This document shows, in pieces, positions 27,018 to 37,765 of a DNA stretch of 64,000 nt. The stretch covers positions 25,001-89,000 of the forward strand of contig OZ037903.1 in the NCBI GenBank assembly GCA_964035575.1, in the 5' to 3' direction. The position numbers and the translations under genes are program-made. Each line of letters starts with the position of its first letter. Position 1 is the first letter of the stretch. This DNA is from Rhynchopus sp. YZ270_cl-10 (taxonomy: Eukaryota > Euglenozoa > Diplonemea > Diplonemida > Diplonemidae). The notes beneath the pieces are model-generated. The model saw only the letters and a program-made list of their open reading frames with translations, was not told the origin of the DNA and made no database searches.

Positions 27018-27740
27018 CGCACCACTCCGTAGAGGTTCTCGGGGGGGGGGCACGTGAAGTGGAGGAGTTCTTTGATGCCCTCCGTCATCTTCGACTGCAC
27101 CGTGGCAGCCGACTCTGAGGCCAGGCTAAACCCACCTGCTGAACCAATGAGCTTATCATGCTCTGCGACATGGTTCAGCAGGTACCACTGCTTCCTAGCC
27201 GAGAGTCCAGCGGGCGGGAGGGAAACAACGACCTCTAAGTAGAGGACCGCTCTCGCTGTGAGAAGCTGTTTGTACCTGCGCGTAAAAATATTTTGCACAT
27301 TTCTCCACCCGAAAAAGTAAAATGCGTTCATACCGCGCTTCGTTTTCCTCAGCAACGGTGGGGGCGGCATCGCCGGCGAAGGCAGCAAGCTCAGCGTCTG
27401 CCATCCCCTCCGGGGTTTCGTCCTGCTGCGGCGCTTCCTCCACAGCCTCGTCCGCGAAGCAGACGCGGATCTTCTCCGTCCCCCCCTCCTCTGCATCAAT
27501 TGCCATGTAGAAGTACATGACAGACGGCTCAAACGTAGCCGCTTCCCAAAAATTTGGGGCACCCGCGTTCACAACCGACGACACACCGGAGGAGTTCGAC
27601 CACTTGATGCACCGTGGGCGCATCGTCGCCCAGGTGCGGCTGGCAATCAGGGTGTCACCGACACCCAACAGGGGCTTGAGGTCCGCACCCTTCTTCGGTT
27701 CCAACCCCTTGGTTGAAAACTTCAACCTAAGTGGGAGCAT
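27014..27740 (-). CDS. Unknown protein, 222 aa, two exons
   Basis: Exons 27740-27334 and 27275-27014; intron 27276-27333 (58 nt, GTATGA donor, GCGCAG acceptor). The N-terminal half (MLPLRLKFSTKGLEPKKGAD, then LLGVGDTLIASRTWATMRPR and EPSVMYFYMAIDAEEGG) looks like a compact folded domain. An Ala/Glu-rich linker follows. The second exon reads ARYKQLLTARAVLYLEVVVS and ends PPPENLYGVVR. The last 13 codons follow a C10 run, so the C-terminus and the stop depend on the exact run length. It is co-directional with the main array, 6.5 kb from the nearest other gene, and bracketed by two arrays of the same 11-bp repeat. No family recognised. Confidence 0.65.
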
Positions 27741-27863
27741 TACGTTTTTTTTGTTTCGCGTGGATCACCTGGGCTTGTAATAGGGTGTAATAGTGGTGTA
27801 ATGGTGAGACACTGTCGTGTGATTGTGTGTGCCGCAGTGGGTGGCTCGGGACGCCACAATCTC

Positions 27864-28032
27864 TGTGTGTACAGTGTGTACAGTGTGTACAGTGTGTACA
27901 GTGTGTACAGTGTGTACAGTGTGTACAGTGTGTACAGTGTGTACAGTGTGTACAGTGTGTACAGTGTGTACAGTGTGTACAGTGTGTACAGTGTGTACAG
28001 TGTGTACAGTGTGTACAGTGTACAGTGTACAG
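27864..28032 (+). repeat. 9-bp minisatellite TGTACAGTG, about 18 copies
   Basis: A near-perfect head-to-tail array of GTGTACAGT, palindromic at its TGTACA core. It gives artefactual long frames (VYSVYS..., HTVHTV...) on both strands that should not be called genes. Confidence 0.95.
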
Positions 28033-28072
28033 TGAAAAAACCAAAAAAAATTTAAAATGGACACCCCCCCCC

Positions 28073-28190
28073 CTACTTGGGTAGTACTTGGGTAGTACTT
28101 GGGTAGTACTTGGGTAGTACTTGGGTAGTACTTGGGTAGTACTTGGGTAGTACTTGGGTAGTACTTGGGTAGTACCTGGGTAGTACTACA
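28073..28190 (+). repeat. 11-bp minisatellite TTGGGTAGTAC, array B
   Basis: About ten units, ending in the same TACCTGGGTAGTACTA variant as array A at 25896. Together the two arrays flank the gene pair at 26.3-27.7 kb in direct orientation. Confidence 0.9.
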
Positions 28191-28486
28191 GATAGCTATG
28201 GACCACGCCAAAAATACGAAAGAAAAAAAAAATAGAACTCGTGGAGGGAAAAAAAATGGCTACTCTAAGGCTCAACGCCCTTTATTTTATTTTATTTTTT
28301 CGTTGCGCTGATTATCATTGCAAATCAATTGTTTCTAGAGGGAAAAGACGAATTTTTTTCTTTGAAAAGAAAAAAAGAAATGGTTGAGATAGTAGAGTAA
28401 AGTTGTCCTTATTGTGGTGTTGACACAAATGGACATACAATCACCACTTTCCACATTATTTTGTTTTGTTTTGTTTTTTTTTGATA

Positions 28487-28529
28487 ATTTGTTGAATTAG
28501 TATAGCTGCCATATAGACAGGCTTCGCTT
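28487..28529 (+). repeat. Stem-loop unit, family 6 (GTAGCTGCC...GACAG type)
   Basis: TTGTTGAATTAGTATAGCTG then CCATATAGACAGGCTTCG; directly follows a T-rich tract. Confidence 0.5.
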
Positions 28530-28721
28530 TCCCAAAGACCACTCTAATAGATACACATTATGCCAATATGAATAAAGGCTCAATCACTGCATCCAATTCT
28601 TTAAGAGTTTCTTTTGCTTTTTTTTTTCTCCTTTTTAAATAATTGGCTTTTCCTTTGTAAGCAACATTTGGAGCAGGGGGCTCCTCCCGTTTTTTTTTTT
28701 TTTTTTTGAAAACTTGGTTGT

Positions 28722-28760
28722 ATTAGTGTAGCCACCCTAGAGTGTGCTCCACTATACTAA
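28722..28760 (+). repeat. Stem-loop unit, family 7 (TTAGTGTAGCCACCC type)
   Basis: TTGTATTAGTGTAGCCACCC then TAGAGTGTGCTCCACTATAC, preceded by a T15 run and GAAAACTTGG. Close copies at 38930 and 62289 share the GAAAACTTGGTTG lead-in. Confidence 0.5.
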
Positions 28761-28858
28761 ACATTTTTTCAACATCTGAAGACAACAAAGAAGCATTTCA
28801 CCATATGCGTTCAAATATTTGATAGCATAAGTTTTGGGATCAAAAACTGTGGTTGTTT

Positions 28859-28914
28859 GATGCAGGCACCTCCGACTGACCCACTTACAATGCCAGCCAT
28901 CCGGATGAAAGCAC
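28859..28914 (+). repeat. Stem-loop unit, family 4 (GATGCAGGCACCTCCGAC type)
   Basis: GATGCAGGCACCTCCGACTG, later ATGCCAGC and GGATGAAAGCAC. Other copies are at 31299, 33828, 46478 and 63575. Confidence 0.6.
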
Positions 28915-29705
28915 AAAAAAACTCAAAAAATGTTCCCATTTTTCTTTGTGGTATGTTTTGCAACAAAGAAGAAAAAAAAACGGTGCAAGATAAAAACCAA
29001 TGTCATACTTTCCATTCAAAGAAGAGAAAAGCACAGAAGAAAAAAACGTCAAAACCTTTTTAGCTGAAACCAAATATAAAAAAAATGGGGGAGAAGGAAG
29101 AAAAAATGACGGTTCTCGATTTGCTCCTAATGAAGGCGTTCATTTAAAACATCAGAGAGAGAAAAAAAAAAGACTTTTAGACCTGTCGTCGACTGTCCTA
29201 AATATACTGTTCTTTGTTTTAGCCATTTTCTCTCATTTTCTGTCTGGAAAAAAAAAACCTCGATAATTTTCCTTCTCCTCCTAAATCTCTCTCTCTCTCT
29301 GCACTTTTGTACATATGTTGACACAAAACACTGGTACAAGAGCGTGCACTAAAAAATAAACTAAAAAAAAAAAAGAAAGAACGAACACTAGATAAAAAAA
29401 GATAGCTGCCTTCCCACACAACGTATCCTTTGAAAAAAGAAAGAAAAAAAGTGAAGTTAACAGTGCAAACGATGTCGATGCACGCACAACAAACTTTTTT
29501 TTTTGAAAAAAGAAAGAAAAAATCTACAGTTAAAGAAAGTTACACCTAAAGTAAATTCCGCCATTGATTTCAATCCCGCTTTTTCTTTAGACGTAACATT
29601 TCTTTAACCACTGGAAGAGGGTAGGTACAAGTACAAGTACAAAAAAAAAAAAGGATGTGAAGTTGAAATGTGCAAAACCCCTCTGGGACGCAAGCACTGA
29701 CACTC

Positions 29706-29754
29706 CACAGGGGGAGAGGGGAAAGGGGGGAAAGGGGGGAAAGGGGGGGGGAAA
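29706..29754 (+). other. G-quadruplex-prone stretch
   Basis: Five or more G4-G9 runs separated by AAA or AGA within 50 bp (GGGGAAAGGGGGGAAAGGGG pattern). Confidence 0.7.
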
Positions 29755-30065
29755 CTAGTGGTAGGTGAAGGGGAAATTGTGCTGAGTTGACAAAAAAAAA
29801 AGTTGGATTGACTTCTGTGGCTAAAATATCCCCCTTTCAGAGAGAGGATAAACAGTTACTTTTGTGTCTCTTTGTTGTTGTTCGTTTGTTGTATTTGAAG
29901 CATTTGAAGCATCGACACAATACAAAAAAAGGTTTCTAAGATGATCCTGAGCATCGTGATTAGGAACCTACAAAAAAAGAATTATTTCAGATACCGTCTA
30001 TTCTACTGAATAGAAGGTATCATAGGGTGCACTAAATGAAAAAAAAAAAGAAGAAAATAAAAGGT

Positions 30066-30100
30066 TGGTAAAGATGAGCCTAAGTCGTGCTTAGTTACCT
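30066..30100 (+). repeat. Stem-loop unit, family 1
   Basis: GGTAAAGATGAGCCTAAGTC then GTGCTTAGTTACC; two nested stems, GGTAA/TTACC and CTAAG/CTTAG, very clear. Confidence 0.7.
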
Positions 30101-31298
30101 GGCCAAGGGAGGGGGGGGGAATGTGAGGTAGAAAAATACCCTCATATTCCTTTCCCCTTCAGAAGTCGTTCTCTGCTTTTGAATGTCAACGCGAAAAGTC
30201 GTGAAGTGTTTTGGTAGAAGAAAAAAAACGTAAAACGTGATTATTTTGCCCCCATGTTGGGTGGAGGGGCTAAAAACTATAACTTTATGAAAGGTGGAAA
30301 ATATCCTGAAAACAAAACCACAGAACACAATCTACGTTTTGACTTTTAAAAAAACGCAAAAAAAAAAAAGAACAAGTTCAGTAAATAGACACAACTTGTT
30401 CTCTTCTCTCTCTCTCTCTCTCTCTTTTTTTGCGAATTTTGTCTGCAGAGTGCTGTGGGAGTGTCTTCTACGAATTTACAAAAAAAAGGGGGGTGATGCG
30501 GCTACTTGTGTCTTTGTGCTAAAACCTCCTCAACTTTCGCCTCACAAACAAAAGAACCACACAAAACATGCCTGCAGTGGGTTTTTCAAAACCCAGAAAC
30601 AATCAAGCATGAAGGGTATAGCCCTCAGCCTCTCATTGATTTTTGTCTGATTAGATTGCTTAATGTTTTTGAACATTGGTTATTCATCAATATTTTTTGT
30701 ATTTTTGGATCCTCATTGCTTTGTCACTAAGAAATCGTAGATGAATTGCGCACCTCACACCCATATGCACGTACATCTGTCACATCTGAGAGAGAAAAAT
30801 TGGGAGGACACACAAAAAGTGTGAGAGGGTCAATCAGCGCAAAGACAAAAATAGACGTAAAAAAAAAAGAGAAGGGAAAACATAGAACGCTCACACAGGC
30901 GACGAAAGAACAAATGAGCTGCACGGCAAAATTTACCTAGTGGGGGGAAAAGCACTCACACTAGGGGACAAAAAAAAATAGACTCCGTGCAGCCCCTGCT
31001 TCATTCACCGTGTGAACCATAACTGGTGGGTGGGAGGAATTTTTGGGAGAAATATGCTTACTGGGGGGGCAAGAGTGGGTCCAGACGGGTGGAGGGGAAC
31101 TTTAAGGGGTTGTGTGCATTTTATTTTTGTTTTGATTGCTGCTTTATGGTACAGGGTTTGAAGACCGATGTGTCCAAATAAACAGACAAAACGAGACTGA
31201 TGATCAATTGACACACAATGGAAACACCTCTGAAACTGTGACTCTTTCTTCTTAGACTTCAGCAATAAAGAAGCACTCCTCAGAAGAAAGGAATTTTG

Positions 31299-31341
31299 TT
31301 GCTGATGCAGGCACCTCTTCAGATGGACCCCCAACGTACAA
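31299..31341 (+). repeat. Stem-loop unit, family 4
   Basis: TGATGCAGGCACCTCTTCAG followed by ATGGACCCCCAACGTACAATGC; a diverged copy. Confidence 0.5.
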
Positions 31342-31871
31342 TGCTGAAACAAAGTACCCTGCGGCCACCAAAACAGAAGGTGACCGGTCAGAAACAAAAC
31401 CCTTCCCTTCTGGTCTCCCCCTCGGTCACGATAGTTTTGGGGGGGATGAATGATTAGAAGAGAAAAAAAAATTGAACATAAATCTGCCTCTGGTGCATAT
31501 ATTCATGTTCGTACATACACATCTTAAAAAAAACTAAAAGGGGGCATCAGCAGAGCAAAAAAAAAAAGGGGTTTGGGCAGGGGGGGAAAGGGGGGGGTTT
31601 GTGTGCATAGTGAGGAACAATCCCCTTTTAAAAAAAAGCACTGAAATAGGCTTTCAAAAAGGGACGCAATTCCACCGCACAAGGACAGAATTTTTTTGTC
31701 CTATATCCTCTCGCCCATAGGGAGGGGGGGTTTTGATATGATGGGGTGCAAGGAACTGAGGGGAATTTTTTTTGAAGAAAGTTTTTTTTTTTATGAAATG
31801 TTTTGTTCAATTTTTATGGTGAGTAGTTTGGGTACACCTAGGATGCAAATGTACAATCAAAAAATAAAATA

Positions 31872-31917
31872 AAAAAGTTGTGAGATAGATGTGTCCTTTC
31901 ATGCACACAATCTCATA
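31872..31917 (+). repeat. Stem-loop unit, family 1b
   Basis: TGTGAGATAGATGTGTCCTT then TCATGCACACAATCTCAT; GAGAT/ATCTC and TGTG/CACA pair. Confidence 0.55.
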
Positions 31918-32030
31918 AAATATACGCCGTCTGTCCACTGTGACGTCAAGCAAGCTAGAGAACCTATGTTCACCCCCTTTTTTGATTGATTTCTCGACAA
32001 CCTTTTTTGATGAAATGAGTATATTTGCAT

Positions 32031-32096
32031 GGTGCTCCGGGAGGGGTCGATATTGACAGGTCGCTGAGAGGTCGTTGACCGATTTCCGAAAGCACC
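32031..32096 (+). repeat. Stem-loop unit, family 5 (GTGCTCCGGGAGGGGTCGAT type)
   Basis: GGTGCTCCGGGAGGGGTCGA, TATTGACAGGTCG and a closing TTTCCGAAAGCACC pair as a long imperfect hairpin. Copies at 55937 and 58943 keep this almost unchanged; 34434 is diverged. Confidence 0.75.
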
Positions 32097-32110
32097 ATTG
32101 AAGAAAAAAA

Positions 32111-32153
32111 GTTGACTTGAAATACAAAGCCCTCTCGTGACAGTGTACCTCAA
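32111..32153 (+). repeat. Stem-loop unit, family 2 (GAAATACAAAGCCCTCTCGTG type)
   Basis: TTGACTTGAAATACAAAGCC then CTCTCGTGACAGTGTACCTC. Near-identical copies at 39172 and 45746, diverged ones at 41374, 47408, 53052 and 54171. Confidence 0.75.
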
Positions 32154-32168
32154 AAAAAAAAAAAACAC

Positions 32169-32215
32169 ATGTAAGATGAATGTACCTCTCGTGCACACAC
32201 ATCTAAAAAAGCAGG
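32169..32215 (+). repeat. Stem-loop unit, family 1b
   Basis: TAAGATGAATGTACCTCTCG then TGCACACACATCTA; AGATG/CATCT and TGTAC/GCACA stems around CCTCTCG. Confidence 0.7.
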
Positions 32216-33280
32216 CACTCGAAGAAGCTCTTCCTCTGAAGATAAAACAGCCACACAACACATTATTGACTTCAATGAGGAATGGGGAGAGGGTGGGAAA
32301 GGGGGGGAAGGGAACTAACAAAAGATGAACTTTTGTGCACAACCTTTTTTTTTTGACAACACAAAAATACATCCTTTCAAAAATAAATGATTTTTCACTT
32401 CACTGATCTAAACTGGGTTTACTAAACTGGGCCCACTATTTGGGCAAGAATTGGAAAGGGGGAATAGAATGCAAAAAAAACAAAAATAAAATGGGGAGGG
32501 TCACACAATGTTTGGTTCCCCCCCTCTGAGGGTATGGTATTTTTTTTCTTCTTCTTTTCTTGTAGTTACCTATTACCGTTTGCGTGGTTACACTACGTCC
32601 TCCTCCCACCTCCTCTCTTCGGGAAAAGACTGGGGATCATAGGAACCCAGGATCATGACTTCCTGGGTGTGATAGGTTCAGCTTCAGGCCTTCTCCCTGC
32701 ATCAGAGGACTGTCAAGGCTATAATAGTGATGAGCACCGTATGAGGACCGTAACTCTCTTGAACAGGCGGGGGGGTGGGTGGGTGGGTGGGGGAGAAGGT
32801 TCTGTTAGGTACGTTACAGTGTCTTCTTAGGGCTACGTAATATCCACAACACACAACTATCAGAACACACTGTGCCGTGAAAAACAAACTCATTAGCTTT
32901 TTTTTAAAATCTTTATAAAATTGAAGGATGAAAAAACCTCGAGGGGTTGAGGCGTACATCCTTAAACAGTATAACACCTAATTACAATTTTCTTTTTTTG
33001 GGGGAAATAAAAAACAAAAAACAAAAAATATAAGGGGAAAGCAGCCCCTCTCTCCTGAGGGGGTGACATCTGCGACGTGAAGGTATAGAAACGATTGCAT
33101 TTGCTGGGAGGGCGGGTGTTCAAATGACTGATAGTGGTATAAAGATCCAGGGGGTTGCAGCTTACCTAACAAAAAAACCTCGAAATGATAAAATGGTATG
33201 GAACAAGAAAAAATACACAAATTGTCGAGATCTCGAGAAACCCCCGATTTCACTCACAATGATCGGTTCCATACCGTGAT

Positions 33281-33793
33281 ACCCTCATAGTATAAATTAT
33301 GTTATTGTTACAAATAAATTATTTCGGCGATTTTTATTTTTTTTATAACATTTTTGCATTTTGTTACTTTTTTCATTGTTTGGATTTTATTTTTTTGTAA
33401 CATTTTTGTTACGCCGCAGGCGTAACAAAAATGTTACTGGGGGGGCTAATAAAGCATACAGCGCGGACACCCATGGTGTAAAAATATAGCTTTTTACACA
33501 GAGTCACTCAACGAACCCTTTTTTGCGGAGCAAAAAGGGGAAAATGGCGCCGCAGGCAAAAAAAAAAATTGAGGTACAGCCTGGATGGTGTGGTCAGCAA
33601 CCCAGTTCCCTATGGTACTCCCGTGCTTCAACCATGGGCTTTTTATTTTTTCTTTGTAACATTTGTTACTTTTTGCCCAACTGCAAAAAAACGAATAAAA
33701 CATTTTATTAAATTGTTACAAAAAAAATGTTACTTTTGGGTCATTTTTTTATTAATTTATTTTTGAAAAAACATTATTTTTACTATGAGGGTA
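33281..33793. mobile_element. Inverted-repeat element with TACCCTCATAGTA ends
   Basis: The ends TACCCTCATAGTA and TACTATGAGGGTA are perfect inverted repeats of 13 bp that extend imperfectly to about 26 bp. The interior is AT-rich and full of GTTACA/TGTAAC motifs, with the GCGGAGCAAAAAG and ATGGCGCCGCAGGC blocks (33507-33585) also present near 52 kb. About 513 bp, non-coding. Confidence 0.7.
33507..33585 (+). repeat. Dispersed repeat GCGGAGC / GGCGCCGCAGGC, copy 1
   Basis: CAACGAACCCTTTTTTGCGG, AGCAAAAAG, ATGGCGCCGCAGGC and a GGTACAGCC ending. Two further copies lie side by side at 51941-52105. Confidence 0.75.
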
Positions 33794-33827
33794 AAACAAA
33801 AATTTAAAAAATAAAATTGAAGTTATT

Positions 33828-33871
33828 GATGCAGGCACCTCAGACGTAGGATGCCAGCTGGATGAAAGCAC
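33828..33871 (+). repeat. Stem-loop unit, family 4
   Basis: TGATGCAGGCACCTCAGACG, ATGCCAGCTGGATGAAAGCAC; same order of blocks as at 28859 and 46478. Confidence 0.6.
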
Positions 33872-34433
33872 ACACAAAAAAATGAAGAGCCATTTTTCTC
33901 TCTGGTCTTTCTCGAAGGAAAATGAACTTTTTTTTTTTTTCAATGTGCCGGACAGCCTGGAGGTGGGGGCACAGACAAAAAAAAAAGAAATTCAAAGAAA
34001 TTCGGGGAGAAAGATAAAACGGGACGCGTCGCACGACCGGCGTCGAAATGGCAACTCTCTCCCCTCATGCCAGTCCAATTCATTTAAAAAAATCAAGATA
34101 AAAAGGGGCAAATGAAAGAAAGTTAGATTCATATACTTTCAATTCACAGAATTGAAAGTACATTTGAGAGGGTCAACACATTTACACCCTTTCTTTTTCT
34201 TTTTTTGTTTTTTTTTTATAGATTTTGGTTTTGAAAGAAAGAAAACTTTGAAAAGGCGAGTTGGTATATTTTTTGATTTTGCGTCACCCCCCAAAAAAAA
34301 AATCTTTTTTTTTTTTTTGAATAAAGGGTGAGCGATAATAGGAGGGCTGCACAAAGAAGGCCAGTGCAGCACTTACGTTGTACAGCAAGAATTGGTACAG
34401 GAAATGAGGAAGGGGGGAAAAAAAAAGCTGAGT

Positions 34434-34500
34434 TGGTGTTCCCGAAAGGGCCCATATTGACAGGTCCTTGACATGTCCCCGACAGCAGATCGGTAACACC
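34434..34500 (+). repeat. Stem-loop unit, family 5, diverged
   Basis: TTGGTGTTCCCGAAAGGGCC, CATATTGACAGGTCCTTGAC and a closing GGTAACACC. It keeps the ATATTGACAGGTC core and paired ends GGTGTT/AACACC. Confidence 0.6.
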
Positions 34501-35459
34501 ATGAGTGGGAAAGCTTACCTCTAAAGATGTTGATGAAAAAGAAAGAAAAAGCGAATGGAGTCGGAAAAGATGCAAAAAAAATGAATGAAAAAGAAAATAT
34601 TGGAAAAAAATGAACTGTTCCCTTCACTTTATTTTTTTTGGGCACAACATGTAATGTTCAAGGACTTACAAATTGTTTTTCCTTTTGCTGAATTATACAG
34701 GACATTGTCTCGCCACTTTTTTGAAACAGGGTTTTTTTTATGAAAGTTCAAGGACTTATCATAAAATGCGTATTGAAAGGGTGTGGTTTTTCCTCCCCTA
34801 AAATGTGCGTACCCACTTTAAAAATTAAAAAAAATTGCTTCGATGTACGTCGTTAGAGAACAGAAATAGCAGTGGATTGACACACCCCCACGCATCCAAC
34901 GAAACTGAGAAAATATATCCCAGTACAGGAATTGCCCAAGTTATTATTCCCCCACCACTCCCACATCCGGAACTATAGATCTCCAGTTTAGGAAGGGCTT
35001 TTTTTGAACCTTTTTTTTTGAAGTACATTTTTTGATTGATCCTGATGGCTTCCGTTTTTGTTCGTTCTCATAAAATAAATGAAAAAAAAAAAAAAAAATG
35101 AAGGATTTTTTACCAGAGTAAATGTGATAATAATGTGCCTACTGTGCACATAATGAAAGGGGCTTCCCCAAAGCACACAGAAAACCTCTCGCTGAAAAAG
35201 AAGAAAAATGCGAAAAAGAAATGAGGAAGAAGGGGGACTTTAGCCCCAGAAGTGATGGGTTCAAGGTTAACCCCCAGAAACTTCATCGAAAAAAGCAGCG
35301 ACAAAAAAAGAACAAAAAGAAACTACTAAAAAAAAGATGAATAAACAAAACATCCTAGTACCAACAAGCACAAAGGAAAGTAAAAGATAGAGCAGGGGAA
35401 AAAAAATATTGCTCAAAATGTTACGACAAGCAGGCACAACTAAAAAGGGGGTTTTTTTT

Positions 35460-35496
35460 TTGTAAGATGACCACAAGACTCAGTGCTTGGTCACCT
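35460..35496 (+). repeat. Stem-loop unit, family 1
   Basis: GTAAGATGACCACAAGACTC then AGTGCTTGGTCACC; GTGACC-type closing as in the rest of the family. Confidence 0.5.
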
Positions 35497-36303
35497 AAAG
35501 AAGGGTTTCAAAGGATGAGGGAAATATTGCGGGTATTGTAATTGCACAAAAAATGGAAAGGAGTCTGGTTGGAGGGGGGGGCAGGGAACGGAGCATGCAC
35601 GGTCCTGGAAGCTCCAAGAAAATGGAGTCGGCGGGCTAAAGAGGAAGATTGCCCTTCCTAAACGTGCACACACGCAAACTGGCAAAAAAAGGGGGGAGGT
35701 GTCGTCACTCACCTATATTGAAATGGCATTGCTTAAATGGTACTCAAATACTGTTGCCCCACTATTGAATCGTCACCTAAGAACCCATAGGGCCTAATAG
35801 GGTTCTCAATGTTTTGGCCGAAGCCTTTTGTACTACGGAAGGTATAGACGTCAAAAGTCGTCCTGAACCCTTGAGAGCAGCTTTTTTATGAAAAAAGTTA
35901 TTTTTCCCAAGGGTAAGGCCTCTACGTTGGAGTGCTGGGGACACACCCTGGTATTGCTTACCCTTTAGAAAAGGTTTTGTTTAGGTTACGATTACTGAGA
36001 CCGTCCTCCTTGTTTGGTAGTCCCAAGGGAGAGAGGGGTGTATAATGCAGGTTTTGTTTTATTTTTTGGGGAACTTTTTTTTGGAGGAGTGATTATCCCA
36101 CTACCCTGGGTTGGGTTACGCGGTTATGATTTTTTTTTCTTCTTTGCATCACTCTTGTGAAGGTTTTTGGGGCAGAAATAGTACAGCAAAGGAAGACACG
36201 ACAAGATTTTTTTTTTTTTTCTTTTGAAAGATCGGTGCGTCTGCTTCACTGTGTGACACACACACCCAATCCAACAATAACAAAAAAAAAAAGAGAAATT
36301 GAA

Positions 36304-36344
36304 AGTGCAAACGCCTCACCGATCATCGGCGGACGCAGGGCACT
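36304..36344 (+). repeat. Stem-loop unit, family 3 (GTGCAAACGCCTCACC type)
   Basis: AGTGCAAACGCCTCACCGAT then CATCGGCGGACGCAGGGCACT. Almost identical at 54107; diverged at 52721, 58805 and 59123. Confidence 0.7.
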
Positions 36345-37644
36345 AATGAAATCTCTCCTGTGTGCGGCCAATGTGCTCATGCGATGACGGAAGGTTGGGG
36401 ACAAAATAGTTTTTTTTTTATTGGAAAGCTGGTTATTTTAGAAGGGGTTTTTCGGTGTACGAAGGGGGGGTGTTGACTGTGCTGCAACCATTCGTTGTGC
36501 AGCACAGTCTCTCCCATCCTTTTGATTTTACTTTGTTGCATCGACACATCACTCTCTGCACCTACTGATAATATAACATCAGTACTCAATGTCGGCCGAG
36601 TGTTTTTGGGGATGGGTTCTTTTTGGGGCCTAACATTCCGAAGATATGAAAGGTCACTATAATTTTTGGGGGAAACAAAAACAAAAAAAAAAATCGAAAG
36701 ATGGGTGTACCTTGTTGTGTCACAAATAACGTTAAATGAAAATACCAACTTCGCGTGCAAAATTGCCGTATGAGAACATTGGAAGAAAAAAAAAAACTTT
36801 GAAAAACATTGCTACCTTGCCCGACTCTTCTCAAAGCGTCTTCTTTGAAGGATCAGTTAGGATTAGTGTAGCGTGTCGCAAGCAGTATGCAGTGTCTTTT
36901 AGTGGGCGTGACAGGGATCAAAACCCTGTAGGTGGGGAGATGCTAGAGGAGAGTCCCTTTATTCCGCAAAACACAAAAAAAATCCGCAAAAAAAAATTTG
37001 TTTTTTTTTGAGGCTCATTATAAGCGAAGAGGGAGGGAAAACTCGCTCTAACGAACATACCACCACCTACCCCACCATCTGTAAGACCATATAAACATAT
37101 TCCCCGTTTCCGTTCGCACGGCACACAACTTTTTCTGTTGTGTGGACCCCCCTTTGTGGGGTTTTTTTTCTTTTCTTCTGAATCCGAACAATAATTTGAA
37201 ACAAGTGGAAAACGAGGAATGAGGGGAAGGAAGGAAAGGAGGGGGTTTGGGAAGAGATACTACGTTGATAAATGCTTCTGCGTTTTCTTTTTTTTTTTCC
37301 CCGGTGAACACTGTCTCCGAAAAAAGGAGGATTTTATTTTATTTTGAGTACTAAGTAAGGTGTGAAACACTGCGAAAGAAGGGGGGGAAAAAAAATCAAA
37401 ACTGTGGGAAATAAAAAATAGACATAATCTGTCCCCCACCGAGGAACCTACTGTTCAAAAAGGGTTTTTTTTTCGGGGGTTTCGGGGGGTTTTTGGAACA
37501 TTGTGACAAAAAAAAAAGACGACGTAACGTGAGAGTCACCAAAATCGTACATTTCTCAGCCTATCTTGACGAACCTTTGGAGAGGCACCTACAAAAAGGC
37601 AAAAAAAATAACACAAAAAACAAAACAAAAAAGCGAAGGGTTTA

Positions 37645-37765
37645 TGGGTGATCTATGATCGTCTCCGTGAGACACGCAATAGGCTGTGAGAGCTTTTGTG
37701 AGAGTCTGTTGAGACGCTACTGAGAGTGAAAAATTCTCTCCCCTCCACCGTTCATAGATCACCCA
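37645..37765. mobile_element. MITE, TGGGTGATCTATGA family, copy 2
   Basis: The ends TGGGTGATCTATGA and TCATAGATCACCCA match copy 1 at 12927. The interior shares GGCTGTGAGAGC and TTGAGACGCTACTGAGA but is about 18 bp longer. Flanked on both sides by GTTTA, a probable 5-bp target duplication. Confidence 0.85.

Larger units (their letters stand above)
28191..33280. other. Gene-free, homopolymer-rich region with stem-loop units
   Basis: No credible gene on either strand: frames are short and made of Lys, Phe, Ser or Gly runs. It holds long A/T tracts, G runs and stem-loop units near 28487, 28722, 28859, 29930, 30066, 31299, 31872, 32031, 32111 and 32169. It also holds a hairpin with CTATTCTACTGAATAGAAGG near 29995 and a quadruplex-prone stretch at 29706-29754. 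Confidence 0.6.

Noticed and set aside
27727-28211. Long repetitive frames (HTVHTV..., VYSVYS...) on both strands
   Set aside because: Produced by the 9-bp TGTACAGTG array; not genes.
29281-29302. CT-rich microsatellites as possible promoters
   Set aside because: Simple repeats with no nearby gene; nothing else supports a promoter call.
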